From Siphonodentalium dalli (Eukaryota; Mollusca; Scaphopoda; Gadilida; Siphonodentaliidae): 64,000 nucleotides of DNA. The notes below the pieces were generated by a model. That model was given only the letters and a program-made list of their open reading frames with translations. It did no database searches and had not been told where the DNA came from. The position numbers and the translations under genes were made by a program. The DNA lies in contig CP136068.1 in the NCBI GenBank assembly GCA_032622095.1, forward strand, positions 116,485,509 through 116,549,508, read 5' to 3'. This document shows, piece after piece, positions 24,355 through 37,489 of this stretch (position 1 is its first letter; the number at the start of each line of letters is the position of its first letter).

Positions 24355-26437
24355 ATTTCAACTGAACACATGTGGCTATGTGTGAGACTTACGTTATACA
24401 GAATGGTATTTTCTTATTTGTGCCGCGCATGTCGGGACAGTGATCACAACTGACAATAGATATGGCATTACATACGCTCCATATTTGACAATAAGTTTAG
24501 GATGGCATCCAAAACGGCCAACAAAATCGGAATTTCGCACGCTTTTCGCCACAGACGTGACTGAGTTCGTTATCTGGGGACAAGGAAAATGTTAATCATG
24601 AGTTCACTGGTAACCACATACAGACCGAAAAACCCTACTATTGTTTCATTTAATTTAACCTAATGAGTAATTGATTGTCGTAAGGACTATAGATACTCAT
24701 TTATTGGGGGAATACTTGATAAAAGTCAATGTATAGAAATATTAAAACAATCATCACTAACATGTGCCTTTTGTGTCAGTTTAGATAAGTAATATCAAAT
24801 TATATAATTTTTCTGAAGAAATTGAAATTGTATGCCCATATTACCGGCCTCCAATTTCAAGTTGCCTATCTCTTGTGTTCAAGTAAAATATTTTATATTA
24901 ACGAAATATTGTGTTGCCAAACAGTTTTCAAGGCATGCTACTACATCATATTCTATAAGTTGAGTTCTCTCACTCTGCTCATCATATGAGTCATCAAAAT
25001 TTACAATATATCGGTTATTGTAGACATTCTCACATACATCGTTACATGGTTAGTCTGCGGTGAAACAAGATCATTTGTTAGATTCATATGAATCTTTACA
25101 GCCAAGGCTCAGTAATCACAGTAGATCGGGTGGAAGTATAATCCGACCTTGTTTGTAGGACTCAATCAAAGATCGACCAGCCATGGTTGTCAGGACATGG
25201 TACACCAGACTGGGGAGTTAGTATGATGTGCCAATCACTGATATAGTTCGCACGAAGATATGTTAATGTGATTTCTTTAGGAGTCTGTGTCTGCTGGCGG
25301 TAGAAGATGTGTTCCAGTGTGTAGAACGTGTGTGTTAATTTGTCGAATTGACATTATGGCTCACTATACTATAGCCCACATGCAAACTTGGTAGGATATA
25401 TAGTGTCATCGTCAACAGTAATAGATTGCACAAATTGCACAAAATTCGCATCAAATTTTACTGCTTTTGACTATTAAGTCAAACGGCTTCATTTTATAGG
25501 TGTTTGTGGATGTCTTAACCCGTCTGAACTCCTGAATTAGAGGCAAGGTTTCACACACCTCTTGGACTATACTCTCCGATATGTCGTTCACGGAAATGAC
25601 ACATGACCTATTTTTGTTTTCAGTATGAAGAATTATCCTAGCTCATATTAATCGAGAAACATAACATTCTAGTATTTCGACATGTTCGTCAGGGGGATAA
25701 ACAACAATAACTTGTTTCCGACCGAAGCGTGCTGCATTGTATACATGTAACAGCATACTTGTATCCGCTGCCTCATGGTATCATAATAGCAAGAGATCAG
25801 GAACTAACTTTAAGGGAACGTTGACATTCACGGACCGTATCACGTGACATTCGATCCAATGGCAAACATAATTTAGTGTTTTTGAAACAGCATGTATATT
25901 CTGCACTCGACCATTCACGAAAAATAGAAACATATCAAGGAGTCTTTGTTATCACCACCTGATAAATATTTGGCATTGTCTGGAACTGTGTCATTGACAC
26001 AGAATATGTGAAGCCTTGTCTGAATACCAGGATTGTATTCTCGGGTTGCAGGAAAAAGGTAGCATAATGTTGCTGAAAAAGAAGTGCAATGTATCATACT
26101 GTGCAACAACTTCAACAATCTACTAATATCAATGATGACCCACTTACATCCTGCCAAGAAATTGTATGTGCTTTATGTGACAAGCGACATGTATTCAAGT
26201 CGATGAATTACGATAAATTTTCTCATGTTGTAGAACAATAACACCAGACTTCTGAAGCAACACGTTTTTCGTGCAAACTATCAGGCAACTACTTGGCACA
26301 ATAACTCACACCCATTCTGGAATGCCATGTCCTTATAACATGCAACTTGGGCTCCATATATAGCCCTACGTTGTGTGGCATATATAACCATAGCCCGTCT
26401 ATAATGCACGAGATAAATGTTTATGGTTATATGATAA
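24355..26437. repeat. Inner inverted-repeat arm, right (~2.1 kb)
   Basis: Mirror of 21,680-23,585 with scattered substitutions and one ~190-bp extra block. See the left arm for landmarks. Confidence 0.85.
25560..25915 (-). pseudogene. Inverted copy of the 'EADT/SPD' protein remnant (right arm)
   Basis: The minus strand reads YHEAADTSMLLHVYNAARFG, then QVIVVYPPDEHVE, in one frame where the left-arm copy is frameshifted. Upstream and downstream stops leave no long frame. The two copies differ by small indels, so at least one decayed after the duplication. Confidence 0.5.
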
Positions 26438-27690
26438 CACTAGGCATAGGGATATGAGTTGTCCCTAAAGTATGTCCCTTTACATATTGCCTGTTTGAGT
26501 GTCATGTAAATAATGTTATTCCTTGGACGCAGAGCGGGAATGGTCAGCACCAAGATGCACGTGCATAAGAACGAATCTATAACCAATGATGTAGCAAGAT
26601 TCAGGCGTAATCATGATCGGCCAGTCCACTCTCATTGTCATTTTCATGCCCGTCGGGTTCGTAGCCTAGATAAACGCCATGCTACTATTATAATCTTCGT
26701 ATTGTTAACAAATCCAAATGATTTAAGTTGACCCAGAAGATATACCCAAAATCTGGGCAGAACCATAACAGCTAAATAGAGTCAAACATTTTCCTAAAAA
26801 ATCCTATAAAGTACTGAACCTTTTGACATGCAGTGTATCGGATCGCCCCGGTGGCCCGGTCCGTCCCCCAGCGCTAATATATAATCAAGTCATGGGTGTT
26901 CTGCGTGTCTCCCTCAAATGACCCCGTAAAGAAGTACCGGTATAGAAAGCATAGTTACTATGCATGAGATATATGGGTGCATGGGATTGTATGGGATTGG
27001 TTTTCCATGACGGCCATCGGTGGTCGATGCGTGAGGGGCCCGAAAGTCCTACACATCAACAACGCATCGATGACACTTCATCCATATCCAAATGCAGTTA
27101 TGGAACTACTGCGATTTGATTGGCTACAATGAGTCATGCGAATTGGTGTTATTTGGCCACCGACATGTCAATGTGCACTGGTGTATGAAATGTGAGGATA
27201 ACTGCATGGAATAACCGAAGTAGTGCCAATTTTGACTTAAATGGCTACCCGAGGACGAGCACAGTTATTGGGCATTTTCGTCAATGAATTACTCATCACA
27301 ATATATGTGTTGGGACAAGATATTAGAGTTCTTTAGTTTGTTGAGGAGCACCAGTGAATGCATTTCTTAATGAACAATTCCTTATCCCCATATGACGAAC
27401 CCAGTTAAATTTGTGTCGTAAGTTTAAAAATCTTCGATGTTGGTCGCCGTTTTGGACGCCATCTTAAATGAATGATTAACTATATGAAGTGTCCGAAGTT
27501 GTATATATCGTCATTTGTGTCTAGATTCACAAAATGCGCCACAAAATAAGAAAATAACTCATGAGTTATAACTGATGAGTCTCACTCATCAGCCTTTGGT
27601 AGCCATATGTGACCAGTTGAAATATATATATATATATATAATCGGCTTTGCACAAAAATTTAAATAAAAATTTAAAAATATGAAATAGTT
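26438..27690. other. Gene-poor stretch; diverged third copy of the arm end at ~27,395-27,630
   Basis: Positions 27,395-27,630 resemble 23,380-23,600 in direct orientation (TTGGTCGCCGTTTTGGACGC, CAAAATAAGAAAATA, CAGTTGAAATATATATATAT), pointing to an older copy of the same element. No gene is supported. Confidence 0.55.
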
Positions 27691-28190
27691 GACAAAAAAG
27701 TGATCATGTGAGGTTTTATGAATTTACAAATTCTGGACCAGTATCCTCGTTATTTTTCCATACCCCTATCAAAATGTAATCACAATGTTGTAAAATGTTG
27801 GGAAATTAGTAAAAATTACCATTTCTCACCATTTCCCCCAAAATTTTCATCCTAGAACACGTTCGGACAAGGTTGTTTAAAATTCCCCTTCATCAGTCTC
27901 TACGTTGTTTCATTTTATGCCCCTAAAGCCTTCTTTGCATGCGGCATTCTATGTGTAAACTATACAATTCATTTTTCTACGAACATTATATTTTAGGGGG
28001 TGGGGTTAAGTTTATGCCCACAGCGCAATTTCACAGAAATATAATTGGCATTCCATCATCCAAATTGTTTTGCTATGTCTTTGGTGCAATTTTTTAGATA
28101 TGTTGCCCGTCAATAGCCAATGTGTTTCACAAGTTATAGCCAATTATATGTGACACTATTTTTCAAAATCCAAGCAATTTTTCGCAATTT
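27690..28190. repeat. Outer inverted-repeat arm, right (diverged)
   Basis: Inverted relative to 21,125-21,640. See that entry. Confidence 0.7.
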
Positions 28191-29344
28191 CAATATATTT
28201 ATCGCATATTTTTCGAACTAGCGTATACATTGGTCCAGTGTGGTATCACATGTTGTTGTATGGTGATCTATAATTAATATAAACGATGTCTTGTTCACTT
28301 TATAACCGCAGTCAATTTTCTATACGCTGACACTTTTACTCGAAGAAAATTTTATTTTATTTTAGTGTTAGGAGATGTCTTCCTTTAAAAATCTACTTTG
28401 GGACACATTCTGAAACTGGCAACAAGCAAAATCGGATGCGTCATATAATGACCTTTAATTTTATATATAAAAACCTTTGTTGAAGGGGGGTGCAGCCAAC
28501 TTCTAAACTAGAGGCTTTATGAGAATTGGCCCACGGACTAACAGGTCAACTTCAATATTGGAAACCGGCCGTTCACTTTTAAGAGTTGCGACACTTTTAT
28601 CAGATTGGGCTGATTTTTCCTTTTATTGCATGGTTTTCGGCTGATATATACCTTCTGGTTATGGGAAGTAACATACGTATTATAATTGTCTGAGTATAGG
28701 TAACATATGTATTATACTTAAGTGCCTATAAGTATAAGTAAGTGCCCTGCATGGTGTAGAGAGGAACTGGTGTTGAGCTGTGTTATAACGCGTTTACTCG
28801 TGAAATGCGACACAGACTCACACATTGTATATGCGTGGTACGGATCTACACTCTCAGAACTGAATGCATGCGCACCAAGACTGCATATATATGTAGTTAA
28901 ATAATTTAATCACTGGTGTATATATAGTGACATAATTTCCCATCAAACGTCATTTTATTCGCTGCCCTGTGACTTATGTATCAGAATAGGTACCATGCTC
29001 TTTATAATTCGATCATTGTTCATTTTTTTTCGAATTTGTAATGTCGGAATGGCAGTTAAGTGGAATGTCCATCTATTCAGGCCAACGGTGAACAAATGTA
29101 AATTGAATGGCATTTTGTATAATATGGCATTTCGTACTATAGTGTATGCACCACCAGCTTACCCGCCCGCATCCATCCCTGACCTTAATTGAAATCTTGT
29201 TATTCTCCGGAATAGCTTTATCTGCGTTGAGAAACATATCAATATACCATTCCGATAGAAACATGAATGGCCATGAATGTCAATGATAAATAATATATTC
29301 TGATATATTTATTATTAGACATCATAATGTCATGCAATATCTAA
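28191..29344. other. No supported feature
   Basis: AT-rich sequence. The short frames at 28,722-28,904 and 28,995-29,264 match no known family. Confidence 0.5.
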
Positions 29345-29559
29345 GATAATAACCACAATGGCCTGTAACGCGCTCCGCTGCCTCCCCCTTTTGCGCTACC
29401 CATATACGCCGCCTCTGTATATACGCGCCTGCTCCACGTTAATGGTAGTATAATAATACTACCATTAATGTGAAGCAGGCGCGTATGCGCGTATATGCAT
29501 GGGCAGCGCAAAAGGGGGTGTGGGCAGCGTAGCGCGTTACAGACCCCTGTGATAATAAC
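29345..29559. mobile_element. MULE-like MITE with 9-bp target duplication
   Basis: GATAATAAC flanks the element at 29,345-29,353 and 29,551-29,559. The 197-bp body is an imperfect palindrome with TIR core CTGTAACGCGCT(C/A)CGCTGCC and a central ATTAATGGTAGTATAATAAT-type hairpin. A 9-bp duplication is typical of Mutator-like transposons; assignment to that group is inference. Confidence 0.7.
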
Positions 29560-31305
29560 ACTTTTAACACTGCATGGTACCCATCCCAATTATAGGTTAT
29601 GGACACGGGACTCGTCCACATATATACATGTAACTTCCATATATATCGAGAAAAATAAAAGCGACCACACGATGCCTATCAGAAAAAAGAGACAATTTAC
29701 GGACCTCACAGCATCACTACCTCTCCCAATATAATAATAAATGAAAATAAATTTAAAAAATGGTCTGGAGGAACGCTAAATGTATAACAAATTTCATTTG
29801 GGGAACCAAACTTCTTCAAAATTGACTGCAGTGACACACGCGAAAGTGGTTAATATGTGTATGCTGTTGTTGTAACTGGAGGTTTGGAACCCTGAATTCA
29901 TCTTTAACAAGTCTGCAATAATACGTTCACTGCCATGTATATATACGGAACCACACGACGAACGCAATATTTGAAATTTATATATATATCACGACACAGT
30001 TTCCGTGCAAGGAAAGACAAAAATTAAGTGACAACTATGGGCTTCCATACATGTAGTGATACCCGATTGACCTCTGTAACCGCGCGCATATGGCAAATAA
30101 ATCGACAAAATGGATTCCGAAACCACGTATTTAGACTAGTTTAGTGGGCTTGATAAATTCGTTTATGTGGGTAGTCCATGCGGAAAACGTTAAATATTTT
30201 TAAATGGAATTGTAGTAGGGACACGTGGCCACATGTCACAAAGTTATGTTTTAGGGGGAAATTGGGTTTTGTGTTGTTTGCGTACGAATGCCAAAGGCTA
30301 CTTTCGAAGACAAATTTCTGCCACTTAACTAAAATTTTCCCAGAAAATGCCACTGGTTTCTGATACTGCAAACCTAGACCTACAATTTGACATATAATTT
30401 TAGTCTGAACTCGCAGTTTTCGTCGAGAACGAGCCTCCGGTCTTAACCCACTCTCATCAACAAGGTATACATAACCCAGAGAGTTATCCCGCCTTAACAT
30501 TGGATGGCGCAATAAGTTCTTGCAATAGTCTATTTACTTTTGCGAAATTTTGAACGACTTTTCTGTAATATGATGCGAAAGGAATGCGTCCTTCCTTAAT
30601 TTCATTCAATATAGGTTGTTTGTTAATTTGACAATCGGATCACGAAATCTTGTTAGAAATGTAATAGTTTGCCATTAGATATACGCCAGTTCGTTGCACG
30701 TTCTCTTCTCAGCTAACGACTGTTTGCATCGTAATATCTTGGTCACAAACTCCGAACTCATAGTTACGAACTCCATAATAGAAAATATATATATAAGTCA
30801 CAACTACTAAGTACACCAGGGCACCACTGTCATACGAGTGTGCCCTATGGATCCACAGCTATCACGAGCATTATACAGTCGTTTGTAAAGCCCATGTCAC
30901 ACTCATCTGCGATCAGGCCGGCGCTTGCGTTGCGCTGAAAAGGTACCAAAATATGAGTAACACGCAGGAGGAGCGCGGAAAACTGTCCAAAATTTTAAAA
31001 CAAGGTATGCTCATATTCCGTTTACCACGTTTTTATTGCGCTCTTATTTCGACTCATTGCGTTCCTATAAACGTCCTTAGTGCGTCCAAGTCGCTGTCAC
31101 TGTGTTGCTAGTACGTTCTCAATAAGTTTGCACAACGTTCTCTGTGTGGGCGCGGAGAGTATAAATAGCGCCTCATGCGTGCTGCAGTCATAGTCAGTTT
31201 TTAGGTTGTGGGAATATACCAAACAATCCACAATAGATTAGTTTTCCAATTAAACCCCTGTCACACTCCGCTGCGATCAGGCAGGCGCTTGTATTGCGCT
31301 GAAAA
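29560..31305. other. Gene-poor stretch; ~46-bp direct repeat at 30,896 and 31,259
   Basis: The segment TCTGCGATCAGG(C/-)CGGCGCTTG...TTGCGCTGAAAA is present twice, the second time just before the LINE 3' tail. The minus frame 30,141-30,512 is open, but I recognise no family in it. Confidence 0.5.
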
Positions 31306-31376
31306 ATGATCAATCTGTATCTGTATCTGTATTATTTCGGCGCAGGAGCCTCTCGGCTGTTGTCGCGTCGTTGCTA
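31306..31376 (-). mobile_element. 3' end of a non-LTR retrotransposon (ATACAG tail)
   Basis: On the minus strand the LINE from 33,162-35,110 resumes after the foldback insertion and ends in AAATAATACAGATACAGATA, a short-repeat tail typical of CR1/Jockey-type elements. Confidence 0.7.
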
Positions 31377-33161
31377 CTACTCTGGCGGTGTGACTAAACA
31401 CCGCCCGGACCAGCCCGGACCAGCCCGGACCAGCCCGGGCCAGCCCGGACCAGCCCGGACCAGCCCGGGCCAGCCCGGACCAGCCCGGACCCCCCATATG
31501 GACTATATGAGTGATTTTAAGGGCAATATAAGTGCAGGGGTGTCATGGAAACCCACTCAGGGTCGCTATTAACCCTCAAAATGCCGGCATCGGCGAAAAT
31601 TTTCGCCGCGAAATGAAGCTAACAGCCCGGATCGCCCTGCTGCGTCCAGGTGTGATTTTAGTATTCATATCTGTGCGAGGGTGTTAATGAAACCCAAATA
31701 CGCACGGAGAGTGGTCAAGGTCAAACGGAAGTGCCGCTTATTAGCCCCTAAACTTCCCAGATTCAGCCAGAATTACAAAATTGCGCCCCCAATAAACAAA
31801 CTCACAGCCCGGACCCCCTTAATGTCCTCGTACTTCTAATAACCCATCAAATATGTGTTGTGGAACTACCCTCGACTACACTCACGAAGATACAAGGGCG
31901 AGTCGCCCACGAATGCCTGGCAATTAACCCCCAAAATGCCGCCATCACCGATTATGTTTACCGATAACGACGCTGACAGCCCGGAACAGCCCGGACCATC
32001 CCGGTCCAACCCGGACCCCCATATGGTCTATATCAGTGATTTTAAGGCCAATATAAGTGCAGGGGTGTCATGGAAACTCACTCAGGGTCGCTATTAACCC
32101 TCAAAATGCCGGCATCGGCGAAAATGTTCGCCGCGAAATGAAGCTAACAGCCCGGACCGCCCCTGCTGCGTCCAGGTGTGATTTTAGTATTCATATCTGT
32201 GCGAGGGTGTTAATGAAATCCAAATACGCACGGAGAGTGGTCAAGGTCAAACGGAAGTGCCGCTTATTAACCCCTAAACTTCCCAGATTCAACCAGAATT
32301 ACAAAATTGCGCCCCCAATAAACAAGCTCACAACCGGGACCCCCCATATGGACTATATGAGTGATTTTAAGGGCAATATAAGTGCAGGGGTGTCATGGAA
32401 ACCCACTCAGGGTCGCTATTAACCCTCAAAATGCCGGCATCGGTGGAAAATTTTCGCCGCGAAATGAAGCTAACAGCCCGGACCGCCGGCATTTTGAGGG
32501 TTAATAGCGACCCTGAGTGTGTTTCCATGACACCCCTGCACTTACATTGGCCTTAAAATAACTCATATAGTCCATATGGGGGGTCCGGGCTGGACCGGGA
32601 TGGTCCGGGCTTGTCCGGGCTGTCAGCGTCGTTAGGGGTAAACATAATAGTCGATGGCGGCATTTTGGGGGTTAATTGCCAGGCATTTGTGGGCGACTCG
32701 CCCTTGTATCTTCGTGAGTGTAGTCGAGTTAGTTCCACAACACATATGTGAGGAGTTATTAGAAGTACGAGGACATTAAGGGGGTCCGGGCTGTGAGTTT
32801 GTTTATTGGGGGCGCAATTTTGTAATTCTGGCTGAATCTGGGAAGTTTAGGGGTTAATAAACGGCACTTCCGTTTGACATTGAACACTCTCCGTGCGTAG
32901 TATGGTTTCATTAACACCCTCGCACAGATATGAATACTAAAATCACACCTGGACGCAGCAGGGCGGTTCGGGCTGTTAGGTTCATTTCGCGGCGAACATG
33001 TTCGCCGATGCCGGCATTTTGAGGGTTAATAGCGACCCTGAGTGGGTTTCCATGACACCCCTGCACTTATGTTGCCCTTAAAATCACTCATATAGTCCAT
33101 ATGGGGGGTCCGGGCTGGTCCGGGCTGGTCCGGGCGGTGTTTAGTCACACCCCTACTCTGG
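31377..33161. mobile_element. Foldback element (9-bp target duplication) inserted in the LINE
   Basis: CTACTCTGG is duplicated at 31,377-31,385 and 33,153-33,161. The termini are inverted: GTGTGACTAAACACCGCCCG on the left and its complement on the right. Inside each end is a CCCGGACCAG minisatellite (31,407-31,490, and 33,095-33,135 inverted). The rest is repeated modules with AACCCTCAAAATGCCGGCAT, TAAGTGCAGGGGTGTCATGG and GTGTGATTTTAGTATTCATA, present two to three times on the left half and once or twice inverted on the right half. It has no transposase. The 9-bp duplication again suggests a Mutator-like transposase supplied in trans. Confidence 0.8.
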
Positions 33162-35110
33162 TGTTTCTCCTGTTGTATTCCCCGAGCATGCGTAATCTTC
33201 TATACTGTTCCAGTCCCTGATCGTTCTCACGAAGAATGAATGTTTATATTGTTCCGTGTTGGCTCTTATTGGTTCGAACGATCGTGAGTTGATACACTCT
33301 TGGCTCGAAATTATGTTATCACTTTTGTGGTCTGGAAACTTTTTTGCTCGAATTTTCCTTCCTTTCTTATCCTTTAGTAAATCATGTGTGTGTATGGCTG
33401 GGATTTTTCCCTCAACCACCTTGCCGAAGAGTTCTATTCTCTTCAGCTTTCTGCGGATCTCTAGTGAGTCTAACCTTAGGCCATCAATCATGCTGGTTAC
33501 TGCGCCTTTTTCCCGGTCTCTATAGTTGTTGGTGATGAATCTTGCCGCTCTTCTCTGCACTTTCTCTAACTTCTCTATTTCTCCTACTGCGGCGGGGTCC
33601 CATATTTCTGCTCCATATTCGAGTGATGTTCTCACCCTAGCTCTATATGCGGTCTCTCTGGATTTACTGTCCGCTCTTCGTAAGTTTCTGCGTAGGAAGC
33701 CTAAGGTGCTATTGGCCCTTCCAGTGATCTTGGATATGTGCGTTGACCATTTTAGGTCGTCTGTGATGGTCAGTCCAAGGTGGACGCTTTGTTTGACTGA
33801 TTGCAGAAGTTGATGGTCAAGCTGGTAGATGAACGATGTTTTGTTCTTGTCCTTGTTCTTCATGGACATTATGGAGAATTTTCCAGCATTGAATCTCATC
33901 CCCCAGGGTTTCGCCCATTCTTCTAGTGATGTCAGATCCTGTTGTAGTTGGATGTGGTCTTGGTGGTCATTTATCTGGCGGTATAGTATGCAGTCATCAG
34001 CAAAGAGTCTTACTTCTGATTTGACTGCTTGTGGAAGGTCGTTGATGTGGCAGAGGAATAGTAGGGGTCCTAGTACGGTAACCTTGGGGTACTCCCGATT
34101 CCACTGGAACACTTTTGGATGTTTCTCCTTCCAACACTACTCTCATATGCCTTTTTGTTAGGAAGCTTGTTAGACAGGTGTGTATTGGTCCTGTGATTCC
34201 GTATGACTTCAGTTTGTATAGTAGACTCTGGTGTGGTACCGTGTCAAATGCTTTGGAAAAGTCGAGAATTGCCATATCGGTTTGCTTCTCCGAGTCAAAG
34301 GACGATAGTAGATCTTGTGTGGTGTTTACAAGCTGGGTTGCACATGAGTGGCCAGATCTAAATCCGTGGTTTCTATCAGTCAGTAGGTTGCATAGTTCCA
34401 GATGGTCGCGGATGTGTCTACACAGGACGTGCTCTAGTAGCTTACAGCATGTTGAAGTGAGTGATACTGGTCTGTAGTTGGATGGTTGGTGAACGTCTCC
34501 TTTCTCATAAACTGGTGTTATGTTTGCGTTCAGTCAGTCTTCTGGAAGGGTGCCGGTCTTTATAGATTTGTTGAATATGGTGGTGATGGGTTTCGCCAGT
34601 ACGTTGGCCAGTAATTTGAGTACTTTGTTAGGGATGTTGTGTGGACCTGGTGCCTTTGATGGTTTTATATCTTCCAGGAGTTTCTTTATTCCTTCTTCTG
34701 TAATTTCCAGTGGTTGATGTTTACACTGTTTTGTTGTATGGATGGTAGCTCTTCGATAGTGTCTATGGTGAATACCGACTGGAATTGCTTATTTAGTAGC
34801 TCCGCCTTCTCTTTTGCATCGTTTGTGAGTGATGTTCCTGTTTTTAGCGGTGGCGTACCTGTTCTTTCTTGTTTTCGGGCCTTCATGTAGCTCCAGAAGG
34901 GTTTTGATGTTTTCTTTTCCTTCCCCTTCTTTATTATGGTGTTTATGTGTTCTTGTTCTGCTTTCCTCATTTCTCTCCTACATTTTTTCTGGTGGTCTTT
35001 ATACTCTTTCCAACATCCTGCTTCTTTGGCTTTCCTGTGTAATCTTGCTTTTTTCCTTAGAAGCAATTTGAGTCTTCTATTTATCCATGACAGTTGTTTG
35101 CGTCGACATC
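33162..35110 (-). pseudogene. Non-LTR retrotransposon reverse transcriptase (CR1/Jockey-like), 5' truncated
   Basis: Minus-strand fragments show, in order, a lysine-rich pre-RT region (35,066-34,686), an RT core with AILDFSKAFDTVPHQSLL and SGVPQG (34,275-34,080), then after a frameshift at ~34,075-34,090 VLGPLLFLCHINDLP and the catalytic LFADDCILY, thumb and C-terminal region (to 33,162). Stops interrupt 34,276-34,685, and no endonuclease domain is present. Similarity begins abruptly near 35,110, consistent with 5' truncation. The 3' end lies at 31,306, displaced by the foldback insertion. It encoded reverse transcription for a LINE and is now dead. Confidence 0.85.
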
Positions 35111-36364
35111 AAAGCGCCAACCTAAACGCATTAAGGTATCCAAGAACCGACAGGGGTTTAATAGAGCCTTTCGGAGATGGATGACATCCAAACATGTGTC
35201 GGTTTTTTATATATGTACATGCACTTGGGTAAATGGAATGATAGAAAACAAAACGATCTCTCCTGAATCTCCGCATTCTTTTTATCATTGAATGTTTATA
35301 TGAACGGCAGCATGTGATTCAACAAGCAAGGCGGTTTAAGGCATCCCTCTCACGTCACAGAGTCACGTGTGAAGTACAGCCATACAGTTGTCGTAAACAT
35401 AAATACTACAGCTTGTGTAAAAGGTGCATATTCCAAAATCATCATAAGACTATCTGATTGTTTTAACTTTTCTTCGTAAGCATTCTGGTCGAAGGATGAA
35501 ATTGTGTTGAAAGTGCACTGCAGGTACAAATAATTACTATGGAAGTTATGGAATAAATCTTTTGAAAATATATCTTTCATCTTGTAATTTCCTATCTTTA
35601 TTAACCCATTTCACCACTTTCTGTGGTATTTGAGAATATACATGAAACCACCGACCCGCCCGACCCCAATATGCATCACAATTACACTATACAGTAAGCC
35701 TCTACGGCGGGAAGGACGGGCCGGCGTATAAATATGATACATGCGCAGTTCACAACAGGGAGGGGAGAGGAGTTCTCAGCACACATGCAAGTCGTTCTGA
35801 AACACGGAGGAACCTATTTATTCACACATTGGAGACGATTGATAGACATAATTTCAACAACAAAAACAAAACAAAACAAACTTGTCGTAATATGTATATA
35901 TAGTGTCGTGAGGTCAGAGTTCTATTTTTAAATATGTTTATGCATTACTTCTGTGATGAATATCATCCTTAATTTTGCACGATATCTATATCTGGCTTGA
36001 TTTCGCTCAAAGATATATATGGTATTTTGCACGTGAGCGCTAGGAACATCTCTCCGCCTACATTTAAAAAGGTAAATTATAATTATAGAAACGGTGGTAC
36101 TAACATGTCAGTCATCACCATTGTAATAGTCATATTCAAACATATAGAATAGGTATTAAACTGATAATAAAAGTTGGACATTTTACATATGTATTTCCAC
36201 ATTTAATACTGACATAAGCTTAGATTACTAAAGTAATAGTATTACCACGCTATTTGCTAACTAATATCCAAAACAGATTACCTCCAAAGTTATGGCAATA
36301 AAACATTTAATACTTATGGGAAATCTTGTAAAATCGAAAACTTTACATTACGTAATTACTTTGA
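35111..36364. other. No supported gene
   Basis: AT-rich sequence without repeats or motifs I recognise. Confidence 0.5.
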
Positions 36365-36780
36365 ATTTAACGGACATGGCTCATTCGAGATTCCAAATTT
36401 AGTCTATGTCATTTGGAAGGAGGTATGCGATAGGTTGACAAATACACGACATATCATTATACCGGCTTCATATGTATTGAAAAAAATGCCATAGCCACAG
36501 CAAATTTCCAGTTGTTTTATTTTCACACAGATGTGAAACAATCATTCTTCATCTTTACCATATCAGTAATAGATTAACACGGAATGCTCTTTTCTGTTCG
36601 ACCCAAACATCGTGTTCAAAGTGATATGTTACATGACTTCAATGCGTCTTTCTGTGACATATAATTCTCGTAGAAAGGTAGTTCAAGTATTTATCGACTT
36701 ATTTCGATACTGGGAAAAATTCAAAAGCGAATATTATTAGGTGTATTTTGGAGCGCAAACCGCTAAGTGGCTTTAACATA
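36365..36780. repeat. Dispersed repeat, third copy of the 2,340-2,800 family
   Basis: Begins TTTAACGGACATGGCTCATT and ends with GGAGCGCAAACCGC and GTGGCTTTAA, parallel to 2,340-2,800. Confidence 0.75.
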
Positions 36781-37489
36781 CAAAATTTAGTGACAACTGA
36801 AAACAAAGTTAAATAACAAGTCAACCTGTAGTGAAAGATACGGGCGGAGTTGGCGGTGGGTATGCTGTTATAATATTCACCTCAGTCAAAAACCGCCATA
36901 AACAGACAGAATAGTAAAATATAGACAGACTTTTTTCTTACACCAATCAGAAATATGGCATAAACAGTATGTTATTGTCATTTTTTGTCCTTTGTTATGT
37001 AAACAAAAGCAAAACACGTTACGTTTCCTGGCTTTTGTTTAGATCCGGATATGGTAAACACAATGAGCGTTATTTGTTACTGTTTTCCTGATATGGAAAT
37101 AATAAAGAGCGTTTATATCATTTGTGTGTGATTAACCAATAGAATTGCGCTGTGTTATGTAAACAGAAGCACAACGTTTGTAACACGAGTTGGCTCTTGT
37201 GTGTACACCATCGTACGTCTTGACGACAATATACTATTTACGCGCTGATTGTGTTTGGCATATGAACAAAGCTATATAGAATTTAATATTCCTTCTGTTG
37301 ATGGCGATTTAAAGTTGCCCGTGCCTTTAGACGAGCAAATTGTTTCACAATTACAAATCTCCGTGTCAGTAATGTGTGTTTTATGTTATTTGCTCAAATG
37401 GTGTGTTATCTCATATCGGGCTGAGCTCCTCACACTAACTCCATGCGTTTCCATTGTGGTTAGTTAACCCTCTGCCCAACAGAAGGGCC
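36781..37489. other. No supported gene
   Basis: Two AAGAGCGTTT-type boxes occur near 37,075-37,110. The frame 37,249-37,467 is not recognisable. Confidence 0.5.

Noticed and set aside
30141-30512. Open 123-codon minus frame
   Set aside because: No convincing family match and it is not conserved in any repeat copy; the VDESGL string alone is not enough to call a transposase.
31261-31572. Gly/Pro-Ala-Arg repeat frames on both strands
   Set aside because: Produced by the CCCGGACCAG minisatellite at the foldback end.
34115-34477. Plus-strand frames opposite the LINE
   Set aside because: Antisense shadows of the reverse transcriptase region, as are 33,256-34,161 and 34,829-35,184.
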